Notes under the pieces: generated by a model
Databases searched by the model: none
What the model was told of the DNA's origin: nothing
What the model saw: the letters and a program-made list of their open reading frames with translations, nothing else
Part shown: piece after piece, positions 1 to 5,719 of the stretch
Numbering within the stretch: position 1 is the first letter of the stretch
Layout of the letters: each line of letters opens with the position of its first letter
Program-made: the position numbers and the translations under genes
From: JAEUSE01 sp964648985
GTDB lineage: Bacteria > Patescibacteriota > Doudnabacteria > UBA920
Direction of reading: 5' to 3'
Assembly: GCA_964648985.1 (NCBI GenBank)
Contig: CAZYMS010000029.1
Coordinates: 1-11,964 of the forward strand
DNA length: 11,964 nucleotides

Positions 1-411
1 GTGGTAACTGCCCAGGACGCATTGGATTCTAGCCCTGCCATTGTAGACAATGGCGACATAGTACGCATAACAGATAAGGCTGGCAATGTGACTGTAGTGG
101 GTTTGAGCGAGAAGGATAGAAGGAAGAAGCTTAAAGCGGAGTTGGTCTCGCTTTCATACAATGGGGTGCTACAGGATATATCTAAAAATAAATTTTCCTA
201 CATTTGGGATTACGACAAAAACGCTAATTTGAAAAAATTGGATCAGCAAGCAAAGTCTAAAAAAGACTTCAATATATCTGCAGGCTACAATGGCTCAACT
301 ATGAAAGTAGAGGGGAAAGATGACATGGGTAAAATAAAACGAATCTACCCCGCTCTTAAACTCCTTCAAATAAAAACGAACAAGGGTGATCTGGATTGGT
401 CTTTATTCTAA
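1..411 (+). CDS. 3' part of an unrecognised protein, cut by the window edge
   Basis: The frame is open from the first base and ends at TAA 409-411, giving 136 residues. The first codon is GTG, but nothing upstream is visible, so the gene very probably begins outside the window. I do not recognise the family. The visible part is hydrophilic and Lys/Asp-rich, with no obvious membrane segment or signal peptide. Its first third contains a short Gly/Val-rich stretch (DNGDIVRITDKAGNVTVVGL) that looks like beta-strand and turn. It ends with the aromatic tail DLDWSLF. No catalytic motif can be named. It is followed by hairpins rather than a closely spaced gene, so it appears to be the last gene of its transcription unit. 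Confidence 0.6.
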   Translation: MVTAQDALDSSPAIVDNGDIVRITDKAGNVTVVGLSEKDRRKKLKAELVSLSYNGVLQDISKNKFSYIWDYDKNANLKKLDQQAKSKKDFNISAGYNGSTMKVEGKDDMGKIKRIYPALKLLQIKTNKGDLDWSLF

Positions 412-427
412 AATAAATTGACTGGGT

Positions 428-439
428 TCCCCATGGGGA
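428..439. repeat. 12-bp perfect palindrome
   Basis: TCCCCATGGGGA reads the same on both strands. It lies 17 bp after the stop codon of the first gene and 10 bp before a longer stem-loop. Its role is unknown; it could be a protein-binding site or part of the 3' end structure. Confidence 0.4.
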
Positions 440-445
440 TGTACG

Positions 446-485
446 AAAACAATGGGCACCATTGCATGTAATAGTGCCCATTGTG
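446..485 (-). terminator. Long stem-loop, possible terminator
   Basis: ACAATGGGCAC (449-459) pairs perfectly over 11 bp with GTGCCCATTGT (474-484) around a 14-nt loop. On the plus strand no T-run follows, so it is a poor intrinsic terminator for the upstream gene. On the minus strand the stem is followed by TTTTC. The plus-strand RNA may still be stabilised at its 3' end by this hairpin. The direction is therefore uncertain. Confidence 0.4.
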
Positions 486-520
486 TATAGAGAAATTGCT
501 AAGGTTGGGGCTTTTTGGCA

Positions 521-549
521 TTGACATTATTGCGTAAATTACGTATAGT
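521..549 (+). promoter_or_regulatory. Near-consensus sigma70-type promoter
   Basis: TTGACA (521-526), a 17-bp spacer and TATAGT (544-549) form an almost ideal vegetative promoter. Transcription would begin around 555-557, leaving a leader of about 120 nt before the ATG at 679. It is the strongest promoter match in the window. Confidence 0.8.
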
Positions 550-559
550 ATCGAAAGCA

Positions 560-641
560 AATTTGTGCGTGTGCTACGCATAAATTAAGCCAAAGCCATA
601 AGGGGGATACTAAAGCTAAGCGCTTAGTCTTCAGCGTCCCC
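560..641 (+). promoter_or_regulatory. Structured 5' leader with two stem-loops
   Basis: Two hairpins fill the leader between the promoter and the Shine-Dalgarno site. The first pairs AATTTGTGCGT (560-570) with ACGCATAAATT (576-586): 11 bp including one G-U, with a 5-nt loop. The second is closed by GGGGA (603-607) with TCCCC (637-641) and contains the 12-bp palindrome CTAAGCGCTTAG (616-627). The Shine-Dalgarno GAGG is at 667-670, eight bases before the ATG. I do not recognise a named riboswitch class. A long folded leader on a single gene suggests post-transcriptional control, which is inference. Confidence 0.45.
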
Positions 642-678
642 GAATTGCCAACTTCAGTTTAGATTTGAGGAATTCCAA

Positions 679-1323
679 ATGGATAAACCAATTGATCCAA
701 ACCAAATACCAACTCTCATTATCGCCGATGGCCAATCATCAGTTCCTACTCTCATCAACGCTGTTGCGGAAGCCGTTCCCGCCCAAAGGCAAAATGAGCT
801 GATCACTTTCGTAATGTCAGAGCTCGCCGGTAAACCGGAGATCTTAACCGCTGCTAATACATTGCTTGGGCAGCCCCAACTTCACCCTGGCCCTCATTTT
901 GTGGTCGAGGGTATGTTACAGAGGGCGGGGCAATTGGGTCTTGAATTCAGTGCGGACGAGGTGCTCAACTTATTGGTGCCCCATACGCATCTGTATCCCG
1001 TCGAGCACATGGTCGCCGCTCTCGTGCTTCTCGGTGGTGAGGAGGTAGAAGAAGAGAGGCGAACGTTACTCGTTGCTGAGGCAGCACAGTTGTTGGCCGA
1101 CGGGATTAATGAGCATTGGAAATTGTTATCCGGGCCCGATTGTTTCGGAACAGTAGATGCAGCAAGTAGGTATCTGGTAAAAGTTTTGAGCTATGCAACA
1201 GTGGCCGGTGCTGCGAACGGCGCTCAAACTCAAGTCAACCACAGACAGACGGTTGCCGAAACCCCGCAAACGTTGGTGGTGCCGTGGGGTAAAATGGCAG
1301 TTGATGTTATTCCAAAACCTTAG
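679..1323 (+). CDS. Unrecognised 214-residue protein, GC-rich relative to its neighbours
   Basis: The ATG at 679 follows GAGG at a normal 8-base spacing. The protein is largely helical in appearance, rich in Ala, Leu, Val and Glu, with no clear transmembrane helix and no motif I can assign. The middle (residues about 70-120) has a run of His residues (HPGPHF, HTHLYPVEHM) that could bind metal, but the spacing matches no family I know. The gene is a self-contained transcription unit with its own strong promoter, folded leader and terminator. Three sampled lines (721-780, 841-960) contain 97 G or C in 180 bases (54%), against 26 in 60 for a line in the ThyX-like gene (7441-7500). This suggests recent acquisition or a different codon bias. 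Its reality as a gene is well supported by the signals around it; its function is unknown. Confidence 0.8.
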   Translation: MDKPIDPNQIPTLIIADGQSSVPTLINAVAEAVPAQRQNELITFVMSELAGKPEILTAANTLLGQPQLHPGPHFVVEGMLQRAGQLGLEFSADEVLNLLVPHTHLYPVEHMVAALVLLGGEEVEEERRTLLVAEAAQLLADGINEHWKLLSGPDCFGTVDAASRYLVKVLSYATVAGAANGAQTQVNHRQTVAETPQTLVVPWGKMAVDVIPKP

Positions 1324-1343
1324 CTTTATCAACAATCAAACCG

Positions 1344-1390
1344 AATTGGGAAGATGTGCAGACGTGCGCATCTTCCCAGTTTTATTTTTC
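1344..1390 (+). terminator. Intrinsic terminator
   Basis: TGGGAAGATG (1347-1356) pairs perfectly with CATCTTCCCA (1369-1378), and the stem is extended inside by GC pairs. GTTTTATTTTT follows at 1379-1389. It lies 20 bp after the stop of the 214-residue gene and insulates it from the NERD gene. Confidence 0.9.
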
Positions 1391-1400
1391 CCAAAAAACT

Positions 1401-1430
1401 TTGGTTTTATTACAGTAGTCGAGTTATACT
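1401..1430 (+). promoter_or_regulatory. Promoter placing +1 at or next to the start codon
   Basis: TTGGTT (1401-1406), an 18-bp spacer and TATACT (1425-1430) precede the ATG at 1437. A start site about 7 bases after the -10 hexamer falls on the ATG itself, which predicts a leaderless mRNA. The GGAG at 1431-1434 is only two bases from the ATG, too close to act as a normal Shine-Dalgarno site. Confidence 0.6.
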
Positions 1431-1436
1431 GGAGTT

Positions 1437-2165
1437 ATGGCACAGCGGAAAGATTATTTACAATCACAACGGGCATTTGGAATACGTTCTAAGGGCATAG
1501 CGTGGGGTGTTCTGAGTCTCTGCGCAATTGTAATCATAGTGCTTGTCGCAAACCTATACACTGTTATGGGGGCTACGCCAGCATTTGGTGCTGTTTGTTT
1601 GCTTGCTCTGTGTGCGCTTGTCTGGCTCACGGCACAAGTGTGGCCTGTTATTCGCAGGTCCGCGTTATATGTAAAAAGATACAGTTCGGGCATTGCAGGT
1701 GAGCAAGCAGTGTGGAAAGAGTTATACAATCTTCCTGCGGGGTACAGAGCGTATCACGACTTGTTGCTTGGTAAAAACATGACTAATATAGACTTTATAG
1801 TCACTGGGCCCTGTGGTGTAGTTGCGGTAGAGGCTAAAAACCATTATGGCAGGGTCACTACTAATGGCGTAGGGGTTTTAATTAATGGTAGGCCTACAGC
1901 GGTCAACATGCTTGGTCAGGCTGGGTTTGAAGCAAAGTCACTTGCGGAGTTTCTGGAGGCAAAGGCAACTGGTAAAATATATGTGGCTTCTGTGCTTGTA
2001 TTTGCTAATCCTAAAACCTATGTAGATGTGCCTGGTCAGCCGCATGGTGTACACGTTCTCCATTTAAGACAGCTTATCTCGTTTTTGAGTAAATGGCAGG
2101 GTATGGAGTCCGAGGCAACTATTCAAAGAGTAAATAATTTACTAGACTTACTAGTGAAGCGGTAG
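1437..2165 (+). CDS. Membrane-anchored NERD (nuclease-related) domain protein
   Basis: This is a 242-residue protein with two predicted membrane helices at about residues 20-40 and 50-71, then a NERD domain from about 85 to 200. The NERD core is visible as GEQAVWKEL (88-96), NIDFIVTGPCGVVAVEAKN (117-135) and the downstream strand region around 180-190. NERD is a PD-(D/E)XK-like fold related to DNA endonucleases. D119, E132 and K134 sit where that active site expects D...ExK, so catalysis looks possible. The domain would face the cytoplasm behind the membrane hairpin. NERD proteins have been linked to DNA processing, but the substrate here is unknown. The gene stands alone between two terminator/promoter regions. 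The family call is confident; the biological role is not. Confidence 0.85.
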   Translation: MAQRKDYLQSQRAFGIRSKGIAWGVLSLCAIVIIVLVANLYTVMGATPAFGAVCLLALCALVWLTAQVWPVIRRSALYVKRYSSGIAGEQAVWKELYNLPAGYRAYHDLLLGKNMTNIDFIVTGPCGVVAVEAKNHYGRVTTNGVGVLINGRPTAVNMLGQAGFEAKSLAEFLEAKATGKIYVASVLVFANPKTYVDVPGQPHGVHVLHLRQLISFLSKWQGMESEATIQRVNNLLDLLVKR

Positions 2166-2228
2166 TTTCAGTAATTCCTAATATTTTTTTATTAATATCT
2201 AATTAACTATCAGTAATACCTAAAACGT

Positions 2229-2627
2229 ATGAATGGATATATAACAAATATAGAAGAAGATTCTATAAAAAATACAGATTTTCGCAGGGTAGTATATACT
2301 GCCAAGCATATTCAGTTGGTGCTTATGAGCCTCTTGCCGGGGGAGGAAATAGGCGAAGAAGTGCACGACCTTGATCAGTTTTTAAGAATAGATGCAGGGT
2401 CGGGCAAGGCAGTACTAAATGGCGTGGAGCACGACATAAGTGATGGTTTTGCAGTGGTGGTGCCACAGGGAACAAGGCATAACATCATAAACACTGGCAG
2501 CGAGCCTATGAAGCTTTACACTCTGTACGGGCCACCAGACCACAAAGATGGTGAAGTGCAGCCTACCAAAGCTGATGCTATAGAAAACGAGCATCCATTT
2601 GATGGTCAAACCACTGAGACTGAATAA
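2229..2627 (+). CDS. Small single-domain cupin protein
   Basis: This 132-residue protein contains both cupin motifs. Motif 1 covers residues about 38-57 (PGEEIGEEVHDLDQFLRI), where E43, H46 and Q50 occupy the usual metal-ligand positions, Q replacing the common Glu. Motif 2 is DGFAVVVPQGTRHNIIN (72-88), with H84 as the last ligand. It resembles the compact cupins often annotated as mannose-6-phosphate-isomerase-like, but with no catalytic partner domain the substrate is not predictable. The C-terminal 25 residues are acidic and probably disordered. There is no Shine-Dalgarno sequence before the ATG; a TAATAC hexamer at 2214-2219 would give a leader of only a few bases. The gene ends at a shared terminator facing a convergent gene. 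Confidence 0.85.
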   Translation: MNGYITNIEEDSIKNTDFRRVVYTAKHIQLVLMSLLPGEEIGEEVHDLDQFLRIDAGSGKAVLNGVEHDISDGFAVVVPQGTRHNIINTGSEPMKLYTLYGPPDHKDGEVQPTKADAIENEHPFDGQTTETE

Positions 2628-2629
2628 AA

Positions 2630-2670
2630 TATAATGCCGTTACTACTATGCAGTAACGGCATTTTATATC
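2630..2670. terminator. Bidirectional terminator between convergent genes
   Basis: ATGCCGTTACT (2634-2644) pairs perfectly over 11 bp with AGTAACGGCAT (2652-2662) around a 7-nt loop. ATTTTAT follows on the plus strand and a T-rich run follows on the minus strand. It lies between the cupin stop (2627) and the stop of the minus-strand 84-residue gene (2673) and can serve both. Confidence 0.85.
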
Positions 2671-2672
2671 TG

Positions 2673-2927
2673 TCATGCCTTGACCAGGCCTTGCCTAGCT
2701 TTTCGTCTATGATACAGGCGGCAGTTGCGAAGAAATTCTTTTTCATTCAAATTAACAACCCCTGGACAACAGCCGACCGCCGCTGCGAGCTTAACTTCGT
2801 TAATCCAACAAGCGTTGTTATTTTGTGAGGTTAGCACAGTTCTAACAAGGCGCCGTAGGCGCATTATCTCTGCACCGCGTTCGCCGTGAGACATGCTCTT
2901 AACATCGGTATCTAGTTTTTGCGACAT
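2673..2927 (-). CDS. Small basic protein of unknown function
   Basis: This is an 84-residue minus-strand gene with TGA stop at 2673-2675. The start ATG (2927) is preceded by an excellent Shine-Dalgarno GGAGG five bases upstream, one of the best ribosome sites in the window, which supports a real gene. The central part, IMRLRRLVRTVLTSQNNNACWINEVKL (about residues 21-47), is basic and helical. The pattern of an R-rich helix, an N-rich turn and CW resembles short hypothetical proteins I associate with CPR genomes, in which a conserved MRLRR...R...CW motif occurs. Cys 40, 53, 54 and 69 are present without a clear zinc-ribbon spacing. No function is assigned. It diverges from msrA, with a palindrome in the shared upstream region. 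Confidence 0.7.
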   Translation of the reverse strand: MSQKLDTDVKSMSHGERGAEIMRLRRLVRTVLTSQNNNACWINEVKLAAAVGCCPGVVNLNEKEFLRNCRLYHRRKARQGLVKA

Positions 2928-2966
2928 AATTCCTCCAGTGTTTTTGTTATTCCCGTCTTACTAGAG

Positions 2967-2979
2967 CAGTGTTACACTG
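2967..2979. promoter_or_regulatory. Inverted repeat between divergent genes, operator candidate
   Basis: CAGTGT-T-ACACTG has perfect 6-bp arms around one central base. It sits in the -35 zone of the plus-strand promoter for msrA and between msrA and the minus-strand gene, where a dimeric repressor could control both. The binding protein is unknown. Confidence 0.4.
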
Positions 2980-2983
2980 TAAT

Positions 2984-2989
2984 TATAAT
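2984..2989 (+). promoter_or_regulatory. -10 element for msrA
   Basis: This is an exact TATAAT hexamer. Transcription would start near 2996, about 9 bases before the msrA ATG at 3005. The surrounding AATTATAATT is itself palindromic, so a minus-strand -10 for the 84-residue gene overlaps it. No good -35 is visible. Confidence 0.55.
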
Positions 2990-3004
2990 TCTAAATGTAA
3001 TTCT

Positions 3005-3550
3005 ATGTTAGAAACAGCAGTATTGGCAGGCGGGTGCTTCTGGTGCTTAGAAGCAGTATTTCAGCAAGTAAAAGGCGTTGAGAAAGTTACCTCCGGCTAT
3101 GCGGGTGGTGGTACAGGAGAAGCTCCTACCTATCAGCAGGTCGGTATGGGTCGGACCAAGCACGCCGAGGTGGTACAAGTGGAGTTCGATCCCGCTGTTC
3201 TTAGCTATCAAACGCTACTCGATATATTCTTTACTATTCATGACCCTACAACATTAAACAGGCAAGGAAACGATGTTGGTGAGCAGTACAGATCCGTAAT
3301 ATTCTATATAAGTGATGAGCAAAAGGCGCAGGCAGTGGCGACCATAGAAACGCTTACTGCACAAGCAGAGTATTCTTCACCAATAGTGACGCAGGTCCAA
3401 CCACTCGACAAATTCTATACCGCAGAGGAATATCATCAAAATTACTATCAAGAAAATCAGCAGCAACCATACTGCCAGTTAGTTATCTCTCCTAAGATTA
3501 AAAAATTCCACGAAAAGTTCGCAGTGCTACTAAAACCAGAATATCAGTAA
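3005..3550 (+). CDS. msrA: Peptide methionine (S)-S-oxide reductase MsrA
   Basis: MsrA reduces methionine-S-sulfoxide in proteins and free methionine, repairing oxidative damage in the cytoplasm. The catalytic signature GCFWC is at residues 10-14, with Cys11 as the nucleophile. Also present are the family blocks VTSGYAGG (28-35), HAEVVQVEFDP (53-63), DPTTLNRQGNDVGEQYRS (80-97) and AEEYHQNYY (140-148). Cys157 near the C-terminus may act as resolving cysteine. At 181 residues it is a full-length single-domain MsrA with no MsrB fusion. The reading frame is open back to a GTG at 2969, but I chose the ATG at 3005 because family members start just before the A(G)GCFWC block and the TATAAT at 2984-2989 lies inside the longer version. 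Confidence 0.95.
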   Translation: MLETAVLAGGCFWCLEAVFQQVKGVEKVTSGYAGGGTGEAPTYQQVGMGRTKHAEVVQVEFDPAVLSYQTLLDIFFTIHDPTTLNRQGNDVGEQYRSVIFYISDEQKAQAVATIETLTAQAEYSSPIVTQVQPLDKFYTAEEYHQNYYQENQQQPYCQLVISPKIKKFHEKFAVLLKPEYQ

Positions 3551-3578
3551 ACACTTCTCTCTTGTCCTGCGAGTAAAT

Positions 3579-3610
3579 TTCGCATTCTTAACGGTCATTA
3601 ATAATGCGAA
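3579..3610 (+). other. Stem-loop between msrA and the PPC-domain gene
   Basis: TTCGCATT (3579-3586) pairs with AATGCGAA (3603-3610) around a 16-nt loop. It ends nine bases before the Shine-Dalgarno GGAG (3619-3622) of the next gene. No T-run follows, so it is more likely an mRNA processing or stability structure or a translation-modulating hairpin than a terminator. Confidence 0.35.
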
Positions 3611-3628
3611 GAAGGTGCGGAGTGAGCT

Positions 3629-4048
3629 ATGAAAATAGTTTTACAAGAAAAAGAAAACTATATAGTGCGTTTTAACCAGGGAGAAGAGGTGGTGAGTGGT
3701 TTGGTGGGGTTCGCGCGAGCTGCAAGAATAGACGCAGCACACTTTACCGCTATTGGTGCCTGTGGAGAGGTCCTGCTTTCGTATTATAATTTGGACTTAA
3801 AACAGTACGAAGATCGTACTTTGCAGGAAGGTTTAGAAATTACTGGTATAGTAGGAAATATCGCGTGTATGGAAAATAAGCTCATTGTTCATGCTCATGG
3901 GACATTTGGTAGAAATGATTTTTCTGTCGTGGGTGGTCATATAAAAAAGCTTGTTGTTTCCGCAACGTGCGAAGTTCACGTAACAAGCCTTGTTGGTAAA
4001 ATAGAACGCGCATACGACAAACAAACTGGACTCAATTTACTCACCTAA
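3629..4048 (+). CDS. PPC/DUF296 domain protein
   Basis: This 139-residue protein consists of a single PPC (DUF296) domain, a trimer-forming alpha/beta fold. The family's metal-site motif is clear as VHAHGTFGRNDFSVVGGHI (residues 87-105), with His88, His90 and His104, and the strand region AAHFTAIGACGEVLLSYYN (36-54) also fits. Plant members carry AT-hooks; this bacterial type has none, so DNA binding should not be assumed from the name. The ATG has GGAG six bases upstream (3619-3622). It lies 78 bp after msrA on the same strand and could be co-transcribed with it. The cellular role of stand-alone bacterial members is not established. Confidence 0.85.
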   Translation: MKIVLQEKENYIVRFNQGEEVVSGLVGFARAARIDAAHFTAIGACGEVLLSYYNLDLKQYEDRTLQEGLEITGIVGNIACMENKLIVHAHGTFGRNDFSVVGGHIKKLVVSATCEVHVTSLVGKIERAYDKQTGLNLLT

Positions 4049-4140
4049 CACCCCGTATGTTACTTAATAAGCGAAAACATATTTGGTCTAGTTACGTTTG
4101 GAATGGTTTTGACTTGCTCTAGATGAACAAGGTTTCTTTG

Positions 4141-4170
4141 GCCTGCTCATCTTGGGGCAGGTTTTTTATT
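4141..4170 (+). terminator. Intrinsic terminator after the PPC-domain gene
   Basis: CCTGC (4142-4146) and GCAGG (4157-4161) form a GC-rich stem followed by TTTTTTATT (4162-4170). It lies about 95 bp after the stop at 4048. An upstream AGATGA (4121-4126) is complementary to TCATCT (4147-4152) inside the terminator loop, so an alternative pairing is possible. Confidence 0.7.
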
Positions 4171-4196
4171 GTGTACAGATATGGTCTAAATTTAAT

Positions 4197-4240
4197 GTGC
4201 CGCTGTAAGGGCGGCACTGGATCCCCGCATTCGCGAGGAT
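4197..4240. repeat. Double-hairpin palindromic element of dispersed-repeat type
   Basis: The first hairpin pairs GTGCCGC (4197-4203) with GCGGCAC (4211-4217). Three bases later the second pairs ATCCCCGC (4221-4228) with GCGAGGAT (4233-4240), with one mismatch and an ATTC loop. The wording TGGATCCCCGC...GAGGATGACA closely resembles small palindromic repeats found scattered in many bacterial genomes (the GGATTCCCGC...GCGGGAATGAC type). Only one copy lies in this window, so its repeated nature is inferred from resemblance. It sits immediately 5' of the Shine-Dalgarno site of the CofE-like gene. Confidence 0.55.
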
Positions 4241-4255
4241 GACAGGAAAAGACAC

Positions 4256-4987
4256 ATGCAACTAATTCCCATCAAAACGAGAATTTTATATCCACCAAAA
4301 GATAACTTATACAAAGCACTAGACGAATCGCTGCCCAAGCTCCACGAGGGAGATGTGGTGTGTATTACATCTAAGGTGTTGGCCATCCACCAAGGGCGAT
4401 GTGTTCGTATGTCAATGACAACAAAAGAACAACTAGTGCAACAAGAAGCAGACAGCTACCTGCCTGGTAGTCGGCTCACGCACAAATACCTTGCCTTGAG
4501 CATTAAAGAAAATGTACTCATACCAAATGCTGGAATAGATGACAGCAGGAAAAGCGGCTACTATATATTATGGCCAAATAACACCGAAGCGCTGTTGAAA
4601 CGTATCTGGCGCAGGCTCAGGGCAAGATACGGGGTGAAGGATCTTGCGATCATCGCAACAGATACACACAGTACTCCGCTGCGGTATGGTTTTAGCGGCA
4701 TGGCAATGGGTATGTATGGCATGGTCCCATTCCGTAGCTATAAGGGTAGGCATGATATTTTTGGTAACCCAATACAAACTAAAGCAAATGTGGTTGACCC
4801 TCTTGCTGCCATGGCTGTATATGTTATGGGAGAGGGGGATGAGCAGACTCCACTACTTATAATGCGCGGACTTGCCGGTGTGGAATTTGTGACTGTTCCC
4901 ACGTATCACAGCCTTCTTGTCCCTCCCGACTTAGATATATACGCGCCGTTGTTTAGTAATTTTATACAGAAAAAACTTACGCAATAA
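4256..4987 (+). CDS. CofE-like gamma-glutamyl ligase (coenzyme F420-0:L-glutamate ligase family)
   Basis: This 243-residue protein belongs to the F420 ligase family (COG1478), which joins glutamate through its gamma-carboxyl in a GTP-dependent reaction. The family blocks appear in order: GDVVCITSK (32-40), AGIDDS (92-97), IATDTHSTPLRYGFSGMAMG (133-152), RHDIFG (165-170) and VDPLAAMAVYVMGEG (180-194), then the IMRGLAGVEF strand (202-211). The Asp/Thr pair of TDT (135-137) fits the metal- and nucleotide-binding site. No other F420 genes are nearby, and in CPR genomes this protein is often labelled a putative folate gamma-glutamate ligase, so the acceptor is uncertain. AGGA (4244-4247) supplies the ribosome site eight bases before the ATG. 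It lies 104 bp upstream of the dTTP operon, separated by a promoter, so any folate link to ThyX is only suggestive. Confidence 0.85.
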   Translation: MQLIPIKTRILYPPKDNLYKALDESLPKLHEGDVVCITSKVLAIHQGRCVRMSMTTKEQLVQQEADSYLPGSRLTHKYLALSIKENVLIPNAGIDDSRKSGYYILWPNNTEALLKRIWRRLRARYGVKDLAIIATDTHSTPLRYGFSGMAMGMYGMVPFRSYKGRHDIFGNPIQTKANVVDPLAAMAVYVMGEGDEQTPLLIMRGLAGVEFVTVPTYHSLLVPPDLDIYAPLFSNFIQKKLTQ

Positions 4988-5025
4988 CAGCGGCTTTGCG
5001 TAGTGGGGATAACGAAAATGGGGCG

Positions 5026-5034
5026 TGCTACAAT
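5026..5034 (+). promoter_or_regulatory. Extended -10 promoter for the dTTP operon
   Basis: TGC-TACAAT (5026-5034) is an extended -10 element; no convincing -35 lies 17 bp upstream. Transcription would begin near 5041, giving a leader of about 50 nt that contains the hairpin CCTCTT-CGA-AAGAGG (5059-5073). A second possible -10, TATAGA at 5074-5079, would give a nearly leaderless dcd mRNA. Confidence 0.5.
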
Positions 5035-5058
5035 ATCTTTTAGAACGATAAGTTATCT

Positions 5059-5073
5059 CCTCTTCGAAAGAGG
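5059..5073 (+). other. Leader hairpin upstream of dcd
   Basis: CCTCTT (5059-5064) and AAGAGG (5068-5073) form a perfect 6-bp stem with a CGA loop, ending 18 bases before the dcd ATG. No T-run follows. It may be an mRNA 5' stabilising hairpin or a protein-binding palindrome. Confidence 0.4.
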
Positions 5074-5091
5074 TATAGAAACCAAAAACGT

Positions 5092-5685
5092 ATGATTCTG
5101 TCCGACCGTGATATAAAAAAAGCGATAGAAAGTGGGCACCTTAAAATAGATCCCTTGTTCCCCAATAGTATTCAGCCTGCATCTGTGGACTTGCATTTAG
5201 GTGCAGACTTTCTGGTTTTCAAGAATAATCAGCATGTGTGCATAGACCCGCGAGAGCCAGTAGACGACATGATGGAAGAAGTGCATATAGATGAAAATAA
5301 GCAATTCATTCTCCATCCAGGTGAATTTGCTCTTGGTATGACGTATGAGACAGTGGCAGTGCCGCACGACCTGGTGTTTCAGCTTAATGGTAAGTCTAGC
5401 CTTGGTCGCGTTGGTCTTATTGTCCATACAACAGCGGGGTACATAGACCCTGGTAATACGCTTAAAACAACTCTTGAGCTTGTGAACTTAGCTAATCTGC
5501 CTATTAAGTTATATTACAAAATGCCCATAGCGCAGGCGGTGTTCGTTAAATTATCGAGCCCCGCTGAAATACCCTACGCAACCGGTGGACTGGATAGTAA
5601 ATATTTTGGCGATACTAAACCAAAGGCTAGTCAGTACTATAAGAACTTTTTGAAAAATAATGAATGGCTAAAATTTCCGAATTAA
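5092..5685 (+). CDS. dcd: dCTP deaminase
   Basis: Dcd converts dCTP to dUTP plus ammonia, feeding dUMP synthesis. At 197 residues it has the usual length. Diagnostic blocks are IQPASVDLHLG (27-37), HPGEFALGMTYETV (75-88), LNGKSSLGRVGL (98-109), HTTAGYIDPG (112-121) and LELVNLANLPIKL (128-140). Ser102, Ser103 and Arg106 of the substrate loop and the catalytic Glu (E129, equivalent to E138 of the E. coli enzyme) are all present. A separate dUTPase two genes downstream argues for the monofunctional rather than the bifunctional DCD/DUT type. It is the first gene of the operon. The ATG has no Shine-Dalgarno sequence and is preceded by AAAAACGT. Confidence 0.92.
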   Translation: MILSDRDIKKAIESGHLKIDPLFPNSIQPASVDLHLGADFLVFKNNQHVCIDPREPVDDMMEEVHIDENKQFILHPGEFALGMTYETVAVPHDLVFQLNGKSSLGRVGLIVHTTAGYIDPGNTLKTTLELVNLANLPIKLYYKMPIAQAVFVKLSSPAEIPYATGGLDSKYFGDTKPKASQYYKNFLKNNEWLKFPN

Positions 5686-5719
5686 GAATTACGAAGCAAG
5701 AATTAAGTAAAATATCGCA

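Noticed and set aside
1193..1492. 99-codon plus-strand frame across the terminator at 1344-1390
   Set aside because: It runs through the end of the 214-residue gene, an intrinsic terminator and the NERD start; no ribosome site.
2634..2828. 64-codon plus-strand frame after the cupin gene
   Set aside because: It begins inside the terminator stem and is antisense to the 84-residue gene, which has a strong Shine-Dalgarno site.
2969..3004. Upstream GTG start for msrA
   Set aside because: The extension covers the TATAAT and the palindrome and adds residues not expected before the GCFWC block; the ATG at 3005 fits the family.
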